From: Propionibacteriaceae bacterium
Lineage (GTDB): Bacteria; Actinomycetota; Actinomycetes; Propionibacteriales; Propionibacteriaceae
Direction of reading: 5' to 3'
Assembly: GCA_021323255.1 (NCBI GenBank)
Contig: JAJTCL010000027.1
Coordinates: forward strand, 1-13,951
DNA: 13,951 nt
In this document: positions 1 through 7,597 of the stretch, piece by piece
How positions within the stretch are numbered: the first letter of the stretch is position 1
Layout of the letters: each line of letters opens with the position of its first letter
Translations under genes and position numbers: made by a program
The notes under the pieces: generated by a model
The model's input: the letters and a program-made list of their open reading frames with translations, nothing else
The model's database searches: none
Told to the model about the DNA's origin: nothing

Positions 1-620
1 ACGTAAATGATCCGCCGGCCCATCGACGCCGCATGATCGGCTATGCGCTCGTAATAGCGGCCCAGCAGGGCTACGTCGACCGCCGCTTCCACGCCGTACG
101 CCCAGTCATCGCTGAGCATGACGCGGAACTGGGTACGCCGCAGTTCATCCATCTCCTCATCCCGAGCATGCAACTCCTGCGCGCTCTGGATGTTGCGGTC
201 GTTCAAGGTCTGCCCGGCTGTGATCACCATCTTTTCGGCGACATCACCCATCCGCACGAAGTTCGGGCGTAGCGTCTCGGGCACCGCAATCTCGGGGTAG
301 CGGAGCCTCGCGATCTTGGCAATGTGGGCGGCGAGATCCCCCATACGCTCCAACTCAGTCACCATCCGCAAGGTGGCAACGATGGTGCGCAGTTCCCCAG
401 CAACAGGGGCCTGACGAGCAAGCAGCGAGAATGCTCGCCCTTCGATCTCGTCCCTGTTGGCGTCGATTCGCGCATCATCGCCAATCACCTGCTCAGCCAG
501 ATGGATGTCGGCTTCGAGGAGTGACGTCGTCGCGGAGCGAACCGCCGACGAGACCACCTGAGCCATGTGCACTAAGTCGGCGAGGACGTCGTCCAGCTGC
601 TCCCGGTAGGAGTCACGCAT
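1..620 (-). CDS. phoU: PhoU-type phosphate signalling regulator (C-terminus cut by window edge)
   Basis: PhoU proteins link the Pst phosphate transporter to the phosphate two-component kinase and damp the response when phosphate is plentiful; they act at the inner face of the membrane. Reading leftward from the ATG at 620 gives 206 complete codons before the edge; family members are about 215-225 residues, so only the extreme C-terminus is missing. Both PhoU repeats are visible, each with the metal-binding helix motif: ERMGD at about 91-95 and ERIAD at about 191-195. The N-terminus MRDSYREQL is typical. A weak GGGA lies 8 bases before the start. The gene is divergent from the senX3-type kinase, which fits a shared role in phosphate control. 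A candidate PHO box and a TGTAAT -10 lie upstream. The identification is firm. Confidence 0.95.
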   Translation of the reverse strand, partial: MRDSYREQLDDVLADLVHMAQVVSSAVRSATTSLLEADIHLAEQVIGDDARIDANRDEIEGRAFSLLARQAPVAGELRTIVATLRMVTELERMGDLAAHIAKIARLRYPEIAVPETLRPNFVRMGDVAEKMVITAGQTLNDRNIQSAQELHARDEEMDELRRTQFRVMLSDDWAYGVEAAVDVALLGRYYERIADHAASMGRRIIY

Positions 621-690
621 GAGTTATGTCCCATCTTTCGAATGTGTCAGCACCAACCACCATATGTCTGCCCATTACAGCCAATCGTGC

Positions 691-723
691 ACATGGTTAA
701 CGAACTGTGAACACGTACCAAAC
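691..723 (-). promoter_or_regulatory. Candidate PHO box in the phoU/senX3 divergent gap
   Basis: On the minus strand three 11-base units lie end to end: GTTTGGTACGT (723-713), GTTCACAGTTC (712-702) and GTTAACCATGT (701-691). The last two fit the GTTCAC/GTTAAC-type 11-base direct repeats known for actinobacterial PhoP/RegX3 sites; the first is weak. A TGTAAT hexamer at 679-674 lies 16 bases beyond GTTAAC, so the proximal unit would sit where a -35 element is expected for phoU. This suggests activation of phoU by the adjacent response regulator. The unit match is seen directly; binding is inferred. Confidence 0.6.
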
Positions 724-783
724 GCTTGAAGTCCTCAGCGCCTACCCAATGATCAACCGGTCGGCCAGCTCGCTCTATGCCCC

Positions 784-789
784 TACTAT
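784..789 (+). promoter_or_regulatory. TACTAT -10 element giving a probably leaderless senX3 transcript
   Basis: TACTAT ends 6 bases before the GTG start codon at 796, which places the expected transcription start on or next to that codon. No purine-rich Shine-Dalgarno sequence is present in the 25 bases before the GTG. This is the common actinobacterial leaderless arrangement. No convincing -35 is visible. Confidence 0.5.
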
Positions 790-795
790 CTTCCT

Positions 796-2022
796 GTGAA
801 CCCGATTGGGGTCGCCATTGTCGCGCTGGTCATCGGCCTCGGGATCGGCGTCCTACTGACGTGGGCCCTACTGCGCGCCCGACGAGCAGAGCCGAGTCCC
901 ACCTTCGAAATCGCCGAACCCGTGGTCCCAGCCGGCGTCGCGGAGGTGCTCGTGGTATTGCCTGCTGCTGGCGTGGTTGTCGGCCCGCACGATGAGGTAC
1001 TACAGGCGAATGCGATTGCGAGGTCGCTGGGCTTGGTTCGGGGCAGCCGAATCAGCGTGCCCGAGTTGTTGCAACTGGTACGCATCGTGCGCCGCGAAGG
1101 AGATGTCCGTTCGGTCGACCTGCAAATCAGGCAAGCTGCTCGAGTTGCCTCGAGCTACCTCACCGCCCAGGTCGCACCACTGGATGAGAGCTTGATTCTC
1201 ATCCTGGCTGACGACCAAACCACGGCTCGGCGGATAGAGGAAACCCGTCGGGACTTCGTCGCAAACATCAGCCACGAGCTCAAGACCCCGATTGGGGCGA
1301 TCTCGTTGCTGGCTGAGGCGGTTGAGGATGCCGCTGAAGACCCCGAGGCAGTGCGCAGGTTCGCGAGTCGCATGGGCATCGAGTCGGCCCGGCTGAGCGA
1401 TCTGGTTGGTCAGATTATCGAGCTGTCCAGAGTGCAGGCCGATGATCCGCTCGCTGACCCTGAGATCGTCGATGTCGACGAGGTATTGACCGACGCGGTA
1501 GAGCGGCGCCGAATGGACGCCGAGCGCCATCGAATTACTCTCACGGTGGCAGGCGTTGCGGGGACGCGAGTGTTGGGCAACGCTCGCCAGCTCGGCGTCG
1601 CGGTTGGCAACCTGGTTGAGAACGCCATCGTCTATTCCGACCCGGGAGCCCGCGTCGTCGTTGCGGCGCATGTGCAAGCCAGAAGCGACGATGACTACGT
1701 CGAGATCACCGTATCTGACAATGGCATCGGCATTCCGCCGGCTGAGCTCGATCGGATCTTCGAACGCTTCTACCGCGTCGACTACGCCCGCAGCCGGGCC
1801 AACGGCGGCACCGGGCTCGGGCTGGCCATCGTCAAGCACATCGCTGCCATCCACGGCGGAGAGGTGTCGGTGTGGAGCCAGGTAGGTCAGGGCTCAACCT
1901 TCACCCTCAAGATCCCCGCACATCTGCATCAAGTGGCGCCCGTCGAAGAGCACGTCGTATCTCCGAATATGCAGGGGCCGCCGGAGCAGACATTGCCCGA
2001 CCGTCAGGAGATCAACCAATGA
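796..2022 (+). CDS. senX3: SenX3/PhoR-type phosphate sensor histidine kinase
   Basis: This is a membrane histidine kinase of 408 residues that phosphorylates the regulator encoded next to it. One hydrophobic segment is clear (about 5-27), followed by a PAS-like region (about 45-140). The dimerisation helix carries NISHELKTP with phospho-acceptor His160. The ATPase domain shows the N box NLVENA (272-277), DNGIGIP (308-314), the F box FERFYR (322-327) and GGTGLGLAI (337-345). The blocks RRDFVAN and HELKTP, and YAxSP-like YSDPG, closely resemble mycobacterial SenX3. Only one membrane helix is seen, where the family often has two, so sensing of an outside ligand is unlikely; control through PhoU and the PAS region is the usual model. 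The GTG at 796 is chosen because a TACTAT -10 ends 6 bases before it. The stop overlaps the start of regX3 in ATGA, so the two proteins are probably made by coupled translation. Confidence 0.95.
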   Translation: MNPIGVAIVALVIGLGIGVLLTWALLRARRAEPSPTFEIAEPVVPAGVAEVLVVLPAAGVVVGPHDEVLQANAIARSLGLVRGSRISVPELLQLVRIVRREGDVRSVDLQIRQAARVASSYLTAQVAPLDESLILILADDQTTARRIEETRRDFVANISHELKTPIGAISLLAEAVEDAAEDPEAVRRFASRMGIESARLSDLVGQIIELSRVQADDPLADPEIVDVDEVLTDAVERRRMDAERHRITLTVAGVAGTRVLGNARQLGVAVGNLVENAIVYSDPGARVVVAAHVQARSDDDYVEITVSDNGIGIPPAELDRIFERFYRVDYARSRANGGTGLGLAIVKHIAAIHGGEVSVWSQVGQGSTFTLKIPAHLHQVAPVEEHVVSPNMQGPPEQTLPDRQEINQ

Positions 2023-2696
2023 CAAGGGTGCTTGTCATTGAGGATGAGGAGTCCTACCTCGAGGCCCTGTCCTACATGCTTTCCAAAGAGGGCTTCGAGG
2101 TGATCGAGGCACATGATGGTGCCAACGGCATCGCCGAATTTGATCGACATGGCGCTGACATCGTGTTGCTTGACTTGATGATGCCGGGTTTACCCGGCAC
2201 TGAGGTCTGTCGGCAGCTGCGCCTCCGCAGCTCAGTCCCGGTGATCATGCTCACCGCACGTGACAGCGAGGTCGACAAGGTCGTGGGACTCGAGCTTGGC
2301 GCCGATGACTATGTCACCAAGCCTTTCAGCCACCGGGAGTTGGTGGCGCGAATCCGTGCGGTGCTTCGCCGCGGGCATGACACCGAGCTCGTGCCGGACA
2401 TCGTCGAGGTCGCAGGAATCCGAATGGACGTCGAGCGACACGAGGTGTCGGTCAACGGTGACCGGATCAAGCTCGCGCTGAAAGAGTTCGAGCTGCTGGA
2501 AATGCTGCTGCGCAACGCCGGCCGAGTGTTGACTCGCGGACAGCTGATCGATCGGATCTGGGGTGCGGATTACGTCGGTGACACCAAGACCCTGGACGTC
2601 CACATCAAGCGGTTGCGGACCAAAATCGAACCGGATCCGGCCAATCCGCGGCACCTGATCACAGTCAGAGGACTCGGCTACAAGTTCGAGGGATGA
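2019..2696 (+). CDS. regX3: RegX3/PhoP-type OmpR-family response regulator
   Basis: This is the DNA-binding partner of the upstream kinase, 225 residues long, the normal size for the family. The receiver domain (about 1-115) has acidic residues E8-D9-E10, the phospho-acceptor Asp52 in LLDLMMPG, Thr79 and Lys101 in TKPF. The C-terminal winged helix (about 130-225) has the typical OmpR signature: ALKEFELLEML, the GRVLTRGQL segment, DVHIKRLRTKIE and the terminal VRGLGYKFE. The ATG at 2019 overlaps the kinase stop (ATGA) and has AGGAG 8 bases upstream at 2006-2010. A start further upstream in the same frame at 1872 would lie inside the kinase gene and is rejected. Its probable targets include the PHO box at 691-723. 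The symbol phoP would be equally acceptable in Streptomyces usage. Confidence 0.95.
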   Translation: MTRVLVIEDEESYLEALSYMLSKEGFEVIEAHDGANGIAEFDRHGADIVLLDLMMPGLPGTEVCRQLRLRSSVPVIMLTARDSEVDKVVGLELGADDYVTKPFSHRELVARIRAVLRRGHDTELVPDIVEVAGIRMDVERHEVSVNGDRIKLALKEFELLEMLLRNAGRVLTRGQLIDRIWGADYVGDTKTLDVHIKRLRTKIEPDPANPRHLITVRGLGYKFEG

Positions 2697-2770
2697 GGTT
2701 CTCCAGCCGCGACTGCCCTCCCGCGTCTGAGCGGGAAACCCTGTCTGTTGAGCGGGCTGAACGAACCGCG

Positions 2771-3364
2771 TCAGGCGCTGGGGGTCGAGGTCGGTGTCGG
2801 CCTGAGCGTGGCGTACTGAGCCTCGTTGCCGTCGACCACGGGTACCCGCACCGTCACCTCGCCGGCGTTCTGGAAGGCCAGTGTCACGGCCGCCTCCAGG
2901 CCGGCCATCAGGTCCGGGCTCTGCACGGTGATGGGTGCTTGATCGGTGAGCACCACCTGAGCGCCGTTCGCAATCGAAACTGTGTTTCCGATCGTAGCTG
3001 TGAAAGGAGCGCCCTCGGTTCCATCCACTTTGATCGGCGTGCCGCTCACAGCGGTCAACGCATCCCGGTCATCGGTCACGATTGATGCCGACACAACGCC
3101 TTGGCCAGGCTCCCAGCTGATGATGAGGAGGTTGCGTACGTGGACCACCTTGTCAGGGTTCGCAGGATCGCCGACGTCGACGTTCACCCCTTCACCGGGC
3201 GTGTACGGGCGGTTGGTCTGTACGTCCTGTCCGCACGCTGCCGACACCAGGAGCAGACCCATGACCAGGAGCAAGCTCGTACCACCTCGCAGTGCCAGGA
3301 CCCCGGCGCCGGTGCGGAACCTCATGCGGCCTGCTCGACTTGCTCGACGCGGGTTCCAAGACAC
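2771..3364 (-). CDS. lpqE: LpqE-like secreted lipoprotein
   Basis: This is an exported lipoprotein of unknown exact role. A basic N-terminal region is followed by a hydrophobic stretch (LLLVMGLLLV) and a lipobox, VSAAC, so the mature protein would be anchored through that cysteine (Cys44 from this start). The rest is a roughly 150-residue beta-rich domain with the phrase VRNLLI, which matches the INNVLLRD region I recall in mycobacterial LpqE. LpqE is also the divergent neighbour of carD in Mycobacterium tuberculosis, which supports the call. Resemblance to the PCu(A)C copper-chaperone fold is possible but no methionine/histidine copper site stands out. The GTG at 3364 has AGGAG 9 bases upstream; the ATG at 3325 (184 residues) is a fair alternative with a poor ribosome site. 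The tail is rich in Pro, Thr and Ser. It converges on regX3, with a 74-bp gap. Confidence 0.8.
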   Translation of the reverse strand: MSWNPRRASRAGRMRFRTGAGVLALRGGTSLLLVMGLLLVSAACGQDVQTNRPYTPGEGVNVDVGDPANPDKVVHVRNLLIISWEPGQGVVSASIVTDDRDALTAVSGTPIKVDGTEGAPFTATIGNTVSIANGAQVVLTDQAPITVQSPDLMAGLEAAVTLAFQNAGEVTVRVPVVDGNEAQYATLRPTPTSTPSA

Positions 3365-3501
3365 GATGGCCGACTCCTGCCTAGCGAGGGGACACTTTGC
3401 GATGCAGCCTATCGACACCTTCGCCGTTCGTGCAGGTATCACTGAAGTGAGGTCGGGGGGCCAGCCAACCAGCGCACACCTGAGGCACATGCAAACCCGG
3501 T

Positions 3502-3529
3502 TTGTCAAGCCCAACACCACCCCGATACT
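3502..3529 (+). promoter_or_regulatory. Candidate carD promoter (TTGTCA-N16-GATACT)
   Basis: TTGTCA at 3502-3507 and GATACT at 3524-3529 are spaced by 16 bases and resemble a vegetative actinobacterial promoter; it would give a leader of about 75 bases. A second -10-like hexamer, TAAACT at 3577-3582, could start a short leader of about 20 bases but lacks a -35. The 285-bp gap between lpqE and carD (3326-3610, or 246 bp from the GTG start) holds nothing else that I can identify. Confidence 0.4.
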
Positions 3530-3610
3530 GCCCTCTGGCTAGCGCAAACGCTGCCAAAACGGAAGCGCTGCCGTGCTAAACTTGGTTGCGCGAAAGGGGT
3601 ACAAAACAAT

Positions 3611-4096
3611 ATGACCTTTACAGTCGGCGAAACGGTGGTCTACCCCAATCATGGGGCCGCCGTCATCGAGGACATCGAAACCCGGCAGATCAAGGGCGAA
3701 GACAAGCTCTATCTCGTGTTGAGGATTGTTGGGCAGAGCGATCTCGTAGTTCGCGTACCTGCATGCAACCTGGACCTTGTTGGAGTTCGTGACGTGGTGG
3801 ACGCCGACGGTTTGGAAAGAGTTTTCGGTGTTCTGCGCGCTCCCCACACCGAGGAGCCGACCAACTGGTCGCGCCGGTACAAAGCCAATTTGGAGAAGCT
3901 TCACTCCGGCAATGTGTTGAAGGTTGCTGAGGTTGTCCGTGACCTCTGGCGCCGCGAGCGTGAGCGTGGGCTTTCTGCCGGTGAGAAACGCATGCTTGCG
4001 AAAGCTCGTCAGATCCTGGTTTCCGAGCTCGCTCTCGCCGAGCGCGTCGAGGAGGGCAAGGCCGAAGTCTTGCTCGACGAGGTCCTCGCTTCCTGA
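3611..4096 (+). CDS. carD: CarD, RNA polymerase-binding transcription regulator
   Basis: CarD binds the beta subunit of RNA polymerase and stabilises the open complex, especially at rRNA promoters; it is essential in mycobacteria. The protein has 161 residues, the usual length. The N-terminal Tudor-like RNAP-interaction domain (about 1-53) has TVVYPNHGAA, ETRQIKG with Arg25, and VVRVPA with Arg48; these correspond to Arg25 and Arg47 of the M. tuberculosis protein, with one extra residue in the preceding loop. The C-terminal DNA-binding domain has the highly conserved PTNWSRRYKANLEKL with Trp86, the residue that wedges into the melting promoter. Near its end ARQILVSELALAE is also conserved. 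The ATG has GAAAGGGG 11 bases upstream. The stop codon overlaps the proposed ispF start, so the two genes are probably cotranscribed. Confidence 0.97.
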   Translation: MTFTVGETVVYPNHGAAVIEDIETRQIKGEDKLYLVLRIVGQSDLVVRVPACNLDLVGVRDVVDADGLERVFGVLRAPHTEEPTNWSRRYKANLEKLHSGNVLKVAEVVRDLWRRERERGLSAGEKRMLAKARQILVSELALAERVEEGKAEVLLDEVLAS

Positions 4097-4572
4097 CGTC
4101 GCAGGCCCACCCTCCTCGCACCGGAATTGGCATCGACGTTCATCGGTTGGCACGTGGCCGGCCGATGAACGTTGCATGTCTGCTCTTTGATGACGAGGTG
4201 GGTCCCGAAGGTCACTCCGATGGTGACGTTGTCGCTCATGCAGCATGTGATGCGTTGTTGGGCGCCGCTGGTCTCGGCGATCTCGGCAGCAACTACGGGA
4301 TAACCGATCCGGAGTGGTCCGATGCCCCAGGTGCAGCCTTCCTCACCGAAACCGCGGCGCGGGTGCGAGCGGCCGGCTTTGACATCGCGAACGTTGCCGT
4401 CCAGCTGATCGGCGACCGTCCCAGACTTGGATCGCGGCGTGCCGAGGCCGAGCTGGTGATGAGTGAAGCCGTCGGCGCTCCGGTCAGTTTGTCAGCGACC
4501 ACGACGGATGGCCTTGGCCTGACCGGTCGTGGCGAAGGCATCGCGGCGATTGCCACCGTGCTCCTGGTCTGA
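4093..4572 (+). CDS. ispF: 2-C-methyl-D-erythritol 2,4-cyclodiphosphate synthase, apparent CTG start
   Basis: IspF makes the cyclic diphosphate intermediate of the non-mevalonate isoprenoid pathway in the cytoplasm. The metal ligands are all present in GIDVHRL (Asp15, His17) and HSDGDVVAH (His49), offset by 7 from E. coli Asp8, His10 and His42. The C-terminal signature TTDGLGLTGRGEGIA is intact. The start is odd: no ATG, GTG or TTG lies in frame before the essential Asp15. A TTG at 4147 would remove Asp15 and His17. The CTG at 4093 overlaps the carD stop as CTGA, has GAGG 10 bases upstream, and gives 159 residues, the same length I recall for the M. tuberculosis enzyme. An ATT at 4126 is the other option. 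IspD, normally next to ispF, is absent. The identification is firm; the exact start is inferred. Confidence 0.9.
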   Translation: MTSQAHPPRTGIGIDVHRLARGRPMNVACLLFDDEVGPEGHSDGDVVAHAACDALLGAAGLGDLGSNYGITDPEWSDAPGAAFLTETAARVRAAGFDIANVAVQLIGDRPRLGSRRAEAELVMSEAVGAPVSLSATTTDGLGLTGRGEGIAAIATVLLV

Positions 4573-4590
4573 GTTGCGGGCTATGAAGTC

Positions 4591-5742
4591 CTACCGCACG
4601 AGCCTGCTCGGCACAGTGAAGGTGTTGCATTCCCCAACCGCGCTGGTCCCCAAGCCAGTGGTTCCCCAGTATTTGCGCGATCGCGCGAGCCCATGATTTC
4701 CGACAATGTCAGGTTTGCCGGAAAGAGTGTCGTCTCCAATCGCGGCGTAGATCTGCAAGATGCCATCCTCGTCTTGCTGCTGCACTCCGATGGACTGCGA
4801 AACGGCCCTGAGGAACATGCCGGAGAAACAGTCTGCCTGGGTTTCAAGCCGTCGCGCGTACTGCAAGCTCGTTCCCTCGTCACCGGAGTTCTGACCAAGG
4901 GCGTGTGCGGAGATCAAAATGCCGGTTCTGCCCTGCAAGGCGTGGCCAAACTCATGTGCCATCACGATGTCGGCCGTCCACTTGTTCTGTCGCGCGGTCG
5001 GCAAAGCCTCGGGTAACAAGTTGCTGTAATACACCTGCTGGTCAGCCGTGCAGTAGAACGCATTTATCCCGCTCTTGCCACACTTGGTGGTGAGCTCCTC
5101 GCCATAAATGGTCACGGTAGGCCGCACAATGACAAAGCCTGCGTCGGTAATTGGCGGCTCCCAGACTCGTACCAAACACTCCATCAAGCCCTCGAAATGG
5201 GCCTTCAGTTGGGCATCTCTTGCAGTCACAACGTTGATGGGCCGGGAATTGCAGCGGACCGGCGCAGGCGCGGTCTGGTTGTAGAACGAACTCTGAGTTA
5301 TCCACTCCTCGGCTTGCTCATACGTCTCTGGGATCGGGATAGGGGGCGGGCTGGTATCGGGCGGCGGAACCTGATAGTCGTCATTCTGATAGGCGGCAGT
5401 TGTGGTCAAGGAATCTGCGCTCAGTCCGCTGATAACCAATCCCCCTAGCGCAGCGAGCGTGAGGCCGATGACCGCCAGCAGGACCAGACCAAGTGGATTC
5501 CTTCTGCGCGGTGCAGGCATAGCCTGTGTCCGTCCGTACTGCGGCACTCCGCCGCCGAAAGATGGCCGACCGAAGCCTGGGGAGGGATATTGGTAGTAGC
5601 CACCACTCGTCGAGGTCCTTGGCGCCTGCCAGCCACGAGGTGAACCGTACGGGCCGTACGACGGTGAGCCTGTTGCTGGAGTTCCTTGCGGTGGCGCGTA
5701 CTGGGGACCGCCCCACTGCTGTTGGCTCACACGCGTAACCAT
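4591..5742 (-). CDS. Membrane-anchored neutral zinc metallopeptidase (YpfJ/DUF2342-like zincin family)
   Basis: This resembles the predicted neutral zinc metallopeptidase family (Pfam Zn_peptidase, E. coli YpfJ). From the ATG at 5742 it has 383 residues. A cytoplasmic tail rich in Pro, Gly, Tyr and Gln (about 1-80) precedes a single helix (about 84-106), then a Pro-rich linker and an outside-facing catalytic domain. The zinc site is HEFGH (263-267), with Glu267 absent and the downstream RRLETQADCFSG (about 297-308) supplying the likely third ligand. At least six cysteines lie in the exported part, suggesting disulphides. Start choice is uncertain: TTG 5790 has a poorly placed ribosome site, ATG 5742 has none, and GTG 5730 has TATGGT ending 7 bases before it, so could be leaderless and begin MSQQQWGG. 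Substrates are unknown. It converges on ispF with an 18-bp gap. Confidence 0.85.
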   Translation of the reverse strand: MVTRVSQQQWGGPQYAPPQGTPATGSPSYGPYGSPRGWQAPRTSTSGGYYQYPSPGFGRPSFGGGVPQYGRTQAMPAPRRRNPLGLVLLAVIGLTLAALGGLVISGLSADSLTTTAAYQNDDYQVPPPDTSPPPIPIPETYEQAEEWITQSSFYNQTAPAPVRCNSRPINVVTARDAQLKAHFEGLMECLVRVWEPPITDAGFVIVRPTVTIYGEELTTKCGKSGINAFYCTADQQVYYSNLLPEALPTARQNKWTADIVMAHEFGHALQGRTGILISAHALGQNSGDEGTSLQYARRLETQADCFSGMFLRAVSQSIGVQQQDEDGILQIYAAIGDDTLSGKPDIVGNHGLARSRKYWGTTGLGTSAVGECNTFTVPSRLVR

Positions 5743-5886
5743 AACCGCGTACCCGAGGGCACCGGGGTGCTTCGTTGTCAGATCCGTCAACTCCGGTTGC
5801 AGTCCACCTCCAAGATCACCACGCCCGGCGGAGCGGTTTTGGCTCGCAGCCGCACCTCATGCACGACAAGTGGGAGGCTGTATCTC

Positions 5887-7584
5887 GTGCCCGCCAACCT
5901 CCCCATGACGCTCCATCGGATCGGGGCGTTGATCGCCTGCTGCCTCTTGACTAGTGGTCTGCTCGCGGGTCCGTTTGCTTTGCCGGCACACGCCGAGGGC
6001 AACGCGTCGACGTTCGTCGCCGAAGGCAACCTGGCGAAGGACGGCACGCTGCGAGTGAAGCAAACGATCATTCTGACCGGAACGGTGCCAACTGAGCTCT
6101 CGCAGAAGTTCGAGACTCGCGAGGACCTGGTCGGAGACCGGCAATACGTTCAGACACTCTCCGATATCACGGCGCTGGTCAACGGTGCTGCGGTTCAGCC
6201 GACGATCAACACCGAGGATCGGTTTACGACGGTGACTGTGCCCACGAACGGGTCCGCTGAGATCGTCATGAGCTACACGGTGACCGGTGCGGTAGTAACT
6301 ATCGAAGGCGGGACGGCGCTGCGCTGGCGGATGCTACAGGGGCTCAGCGCCCAGGTCGCCCAATTCACCGCGACAGTGCAGATCCCCACCCAGTTCAGCT
6401 ACATCAAATGCACTGCCGGTAGCCCGAACTCCACAGTTCCGTGCAGCTTTTCTGCTGCCGGCACTGAAAGCGCCCAGGTTCCCACCTTCCGGGATGGTCC
6501 GCGCGGTGAGGGCGAGGTAGTCGCAATCGACATCGGATTTCCCCCTGGAGGCATTGCGACGAACGAGGTGATCGACTACCAGTGGACTCTTGGTCGAGCC
6601 TTTTCGGCTACCCCGCTGCCGCTGGCCTTGGCGTTGGGCTTGCTGGCGCTGGGCGGCGTAGCGCTCTATGTACTTCATCGGCGGGCTGGCGTCGACAGGA
6701 GCCCAGACGGTCAAATCAGCAAGGCTGGCGCATTCGTTCCGACCGGAGCTGGGCAGTCCGAATTTCGGGTGGTCGGCGATGTGCGGCCCGGCCACGTCGG
6801 CACGGTGGCCGACGAGCGTGTCGATCCGATCGACGTCACCGCGACCCTCGTCGACCTGGCCGTCCGTGGGCATCTAGTGATCATCGAACTGTCCCGCGAA
6901 ACCGAGTTTGCCGGGACCGACTGGGAGATCAGGCGGGTCGATGGTGGCGAGGGCTTACGGCCGTTCGAGCAACAGCTGCTCGACGGGATCGCCGCGCCTG
7001 GCTCCAGCGTGCGGGTTTCGGAATTGGCGAGCCGGGTGCAGGAGTCCATCGGTGGAGTTCAGAACGCGCTCTACGACGAGATGGTCACCAATGGTTGGTT
7101 CGAGCGCCGACCCGACGACACCAGGAATCGCTGGACGCAGTTGGCACTGGCCGCACTGATCATCTCCGTGGTCATGACCGGGGTGCTCGCCGCGTTCACG
7201 ACGTTCGGGCTGGCTGGCTTGGTGCTCATCGCGGTGTCGTTGGGGCTGGTCTTTGTCGCACAGGAGATGCCTGCCCGGACGCCCAAGGGAGCTGCCTTAC
7301 TCGGCGGCCTTGGCGCGCTGCGCTCGGATCTGATGAGTCACCCGACCAACCAGCTGCCACCGGGGGGTGAGTTGCGGGAGATCTCTGAGGTGCTGCCGTA
7401 CGCGATTGTGCTCGGCGGGGCCGATCGCTGGTTGGACGCCATCGTCACCAGTGACGTCGACGATCATCCCGACTCCTACGACCTGTCCTGGTACCACGGG
7501 CCCGAGAACTGGCATTTACGCGACCTACCGGACTCGATGCGAAACTTTGTGACCACCGTCTCCGGCAGCCTCTTCTCCCGTTGA
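5887..7584 (+). CDS. DUF2207 domain membrane protein
   Basis: This is a predicted exported membrane protein of 565 residues, function unknown. It has a signal peptide ending near ALPAHA (cleavage after about residue 36), then an extracytoplasmic region of about 200 residues made of beta-type sequence, typical of DUF2207 proteins. A membrane helix follows at about 243-262, then a cytoplasmic domain with the family phrase DPIDVTATLVDLAVRGHLVI, a pair of helices at about 419-458, and a cytoplasmic end. The GTG at 5887 is chosen because GGGAGG lies 9 bases upstream (5872-5877); the ATG at 5905 would be 27 bases from it. An in-frame extension back to 5686 overlaps the metallopeptidase gene and is unlikely. 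It is divergent from the metallopeptidase; the 144-bp gap holds no clear promoter I can defend. Confidence 0.85.
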   Translation: MPANLPMTLHRIGALIACCLLTSGLLAGPFALPAHAEGNASTFVAEGNLAKDGTLRVKQTIILTGTVPTELSQKFETREDLVGDRQYVQTLSDITALVNGAAVQPTINTEDRFTTVTVPTNGSAEIVMSYTVTGAVVTIEGGTALRWRMLQGLSAQVAQFTATVQIPTQFSYIKCTAGSPNSTVPCSFSAAGTESAQVPTFRDGPRGEGEVVAIDIGFPPGGIATNEVIDYQWTLGRAFSATPLPLALALGLLALGGVALYVLHRRAGVDRSPDGQISKAGAFVPTGAGQSEFRVVGDVRPGHVGTVADERVDPIDVTATLVDLAVRGHLVIIELSRETEFAGTDWEIRRVDGGEGLRPFEQQLLDGIAAPGSSVRVSELASRVQESIGGVQNALYDEMVTNGWFERRPDDTRNRWTQLALAALIISVVMTGVLAAFTTFGLAGLVLIAVSLGLVFVAQEMPARTPKGAALLGGLGALRSDLMSHPTNQLPPGGELREISEVLPYAIVLGGADRWLDAIVTSDVDDHPDSYDLSWYHGPENWHLRDLPDSMRNFVTTVSGSLFSR

Positions 7585-7597
7585 CTTTTGTGCAGCC

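Noticed and set aside
1000..1854. Long open frame of 284 codons antisense to senX3
   Set aside because: It lies wholly opposite a well-conserved kinase, has no recognisable domain and is expected by chance in high-GC coding DNA.
1872..2018. Upstream extension of the response regulator to 1872
   Set aside because: It lies within the kinase gene, and ATG 2019 has a good AGGAG site and the normal receiver-domain N-terminus.
2720..2735. CCCGC-N6-GCGGG hairpin between regX3 and lpqE as a bidirectional terminator
   Set aside because: The 5-bp stem is short and no T-run follows on either strand, so it was not called as a feature.
4147..4572. TTG at 4147 as the ispF start
   Set aside because: It would remove the essential metal ligands Asp15 and His17 in GIDVHRL.
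5743..5790. TTG-started N-terminal extension of the metallopeptidase
   Set aside because: The GGAG directly abuts the TTG and the stronger GGAGG is 13 or more bases away; the extra 16 residues look unrelated to the Pro/Gly/Tyr-rich tail. It remains possible.
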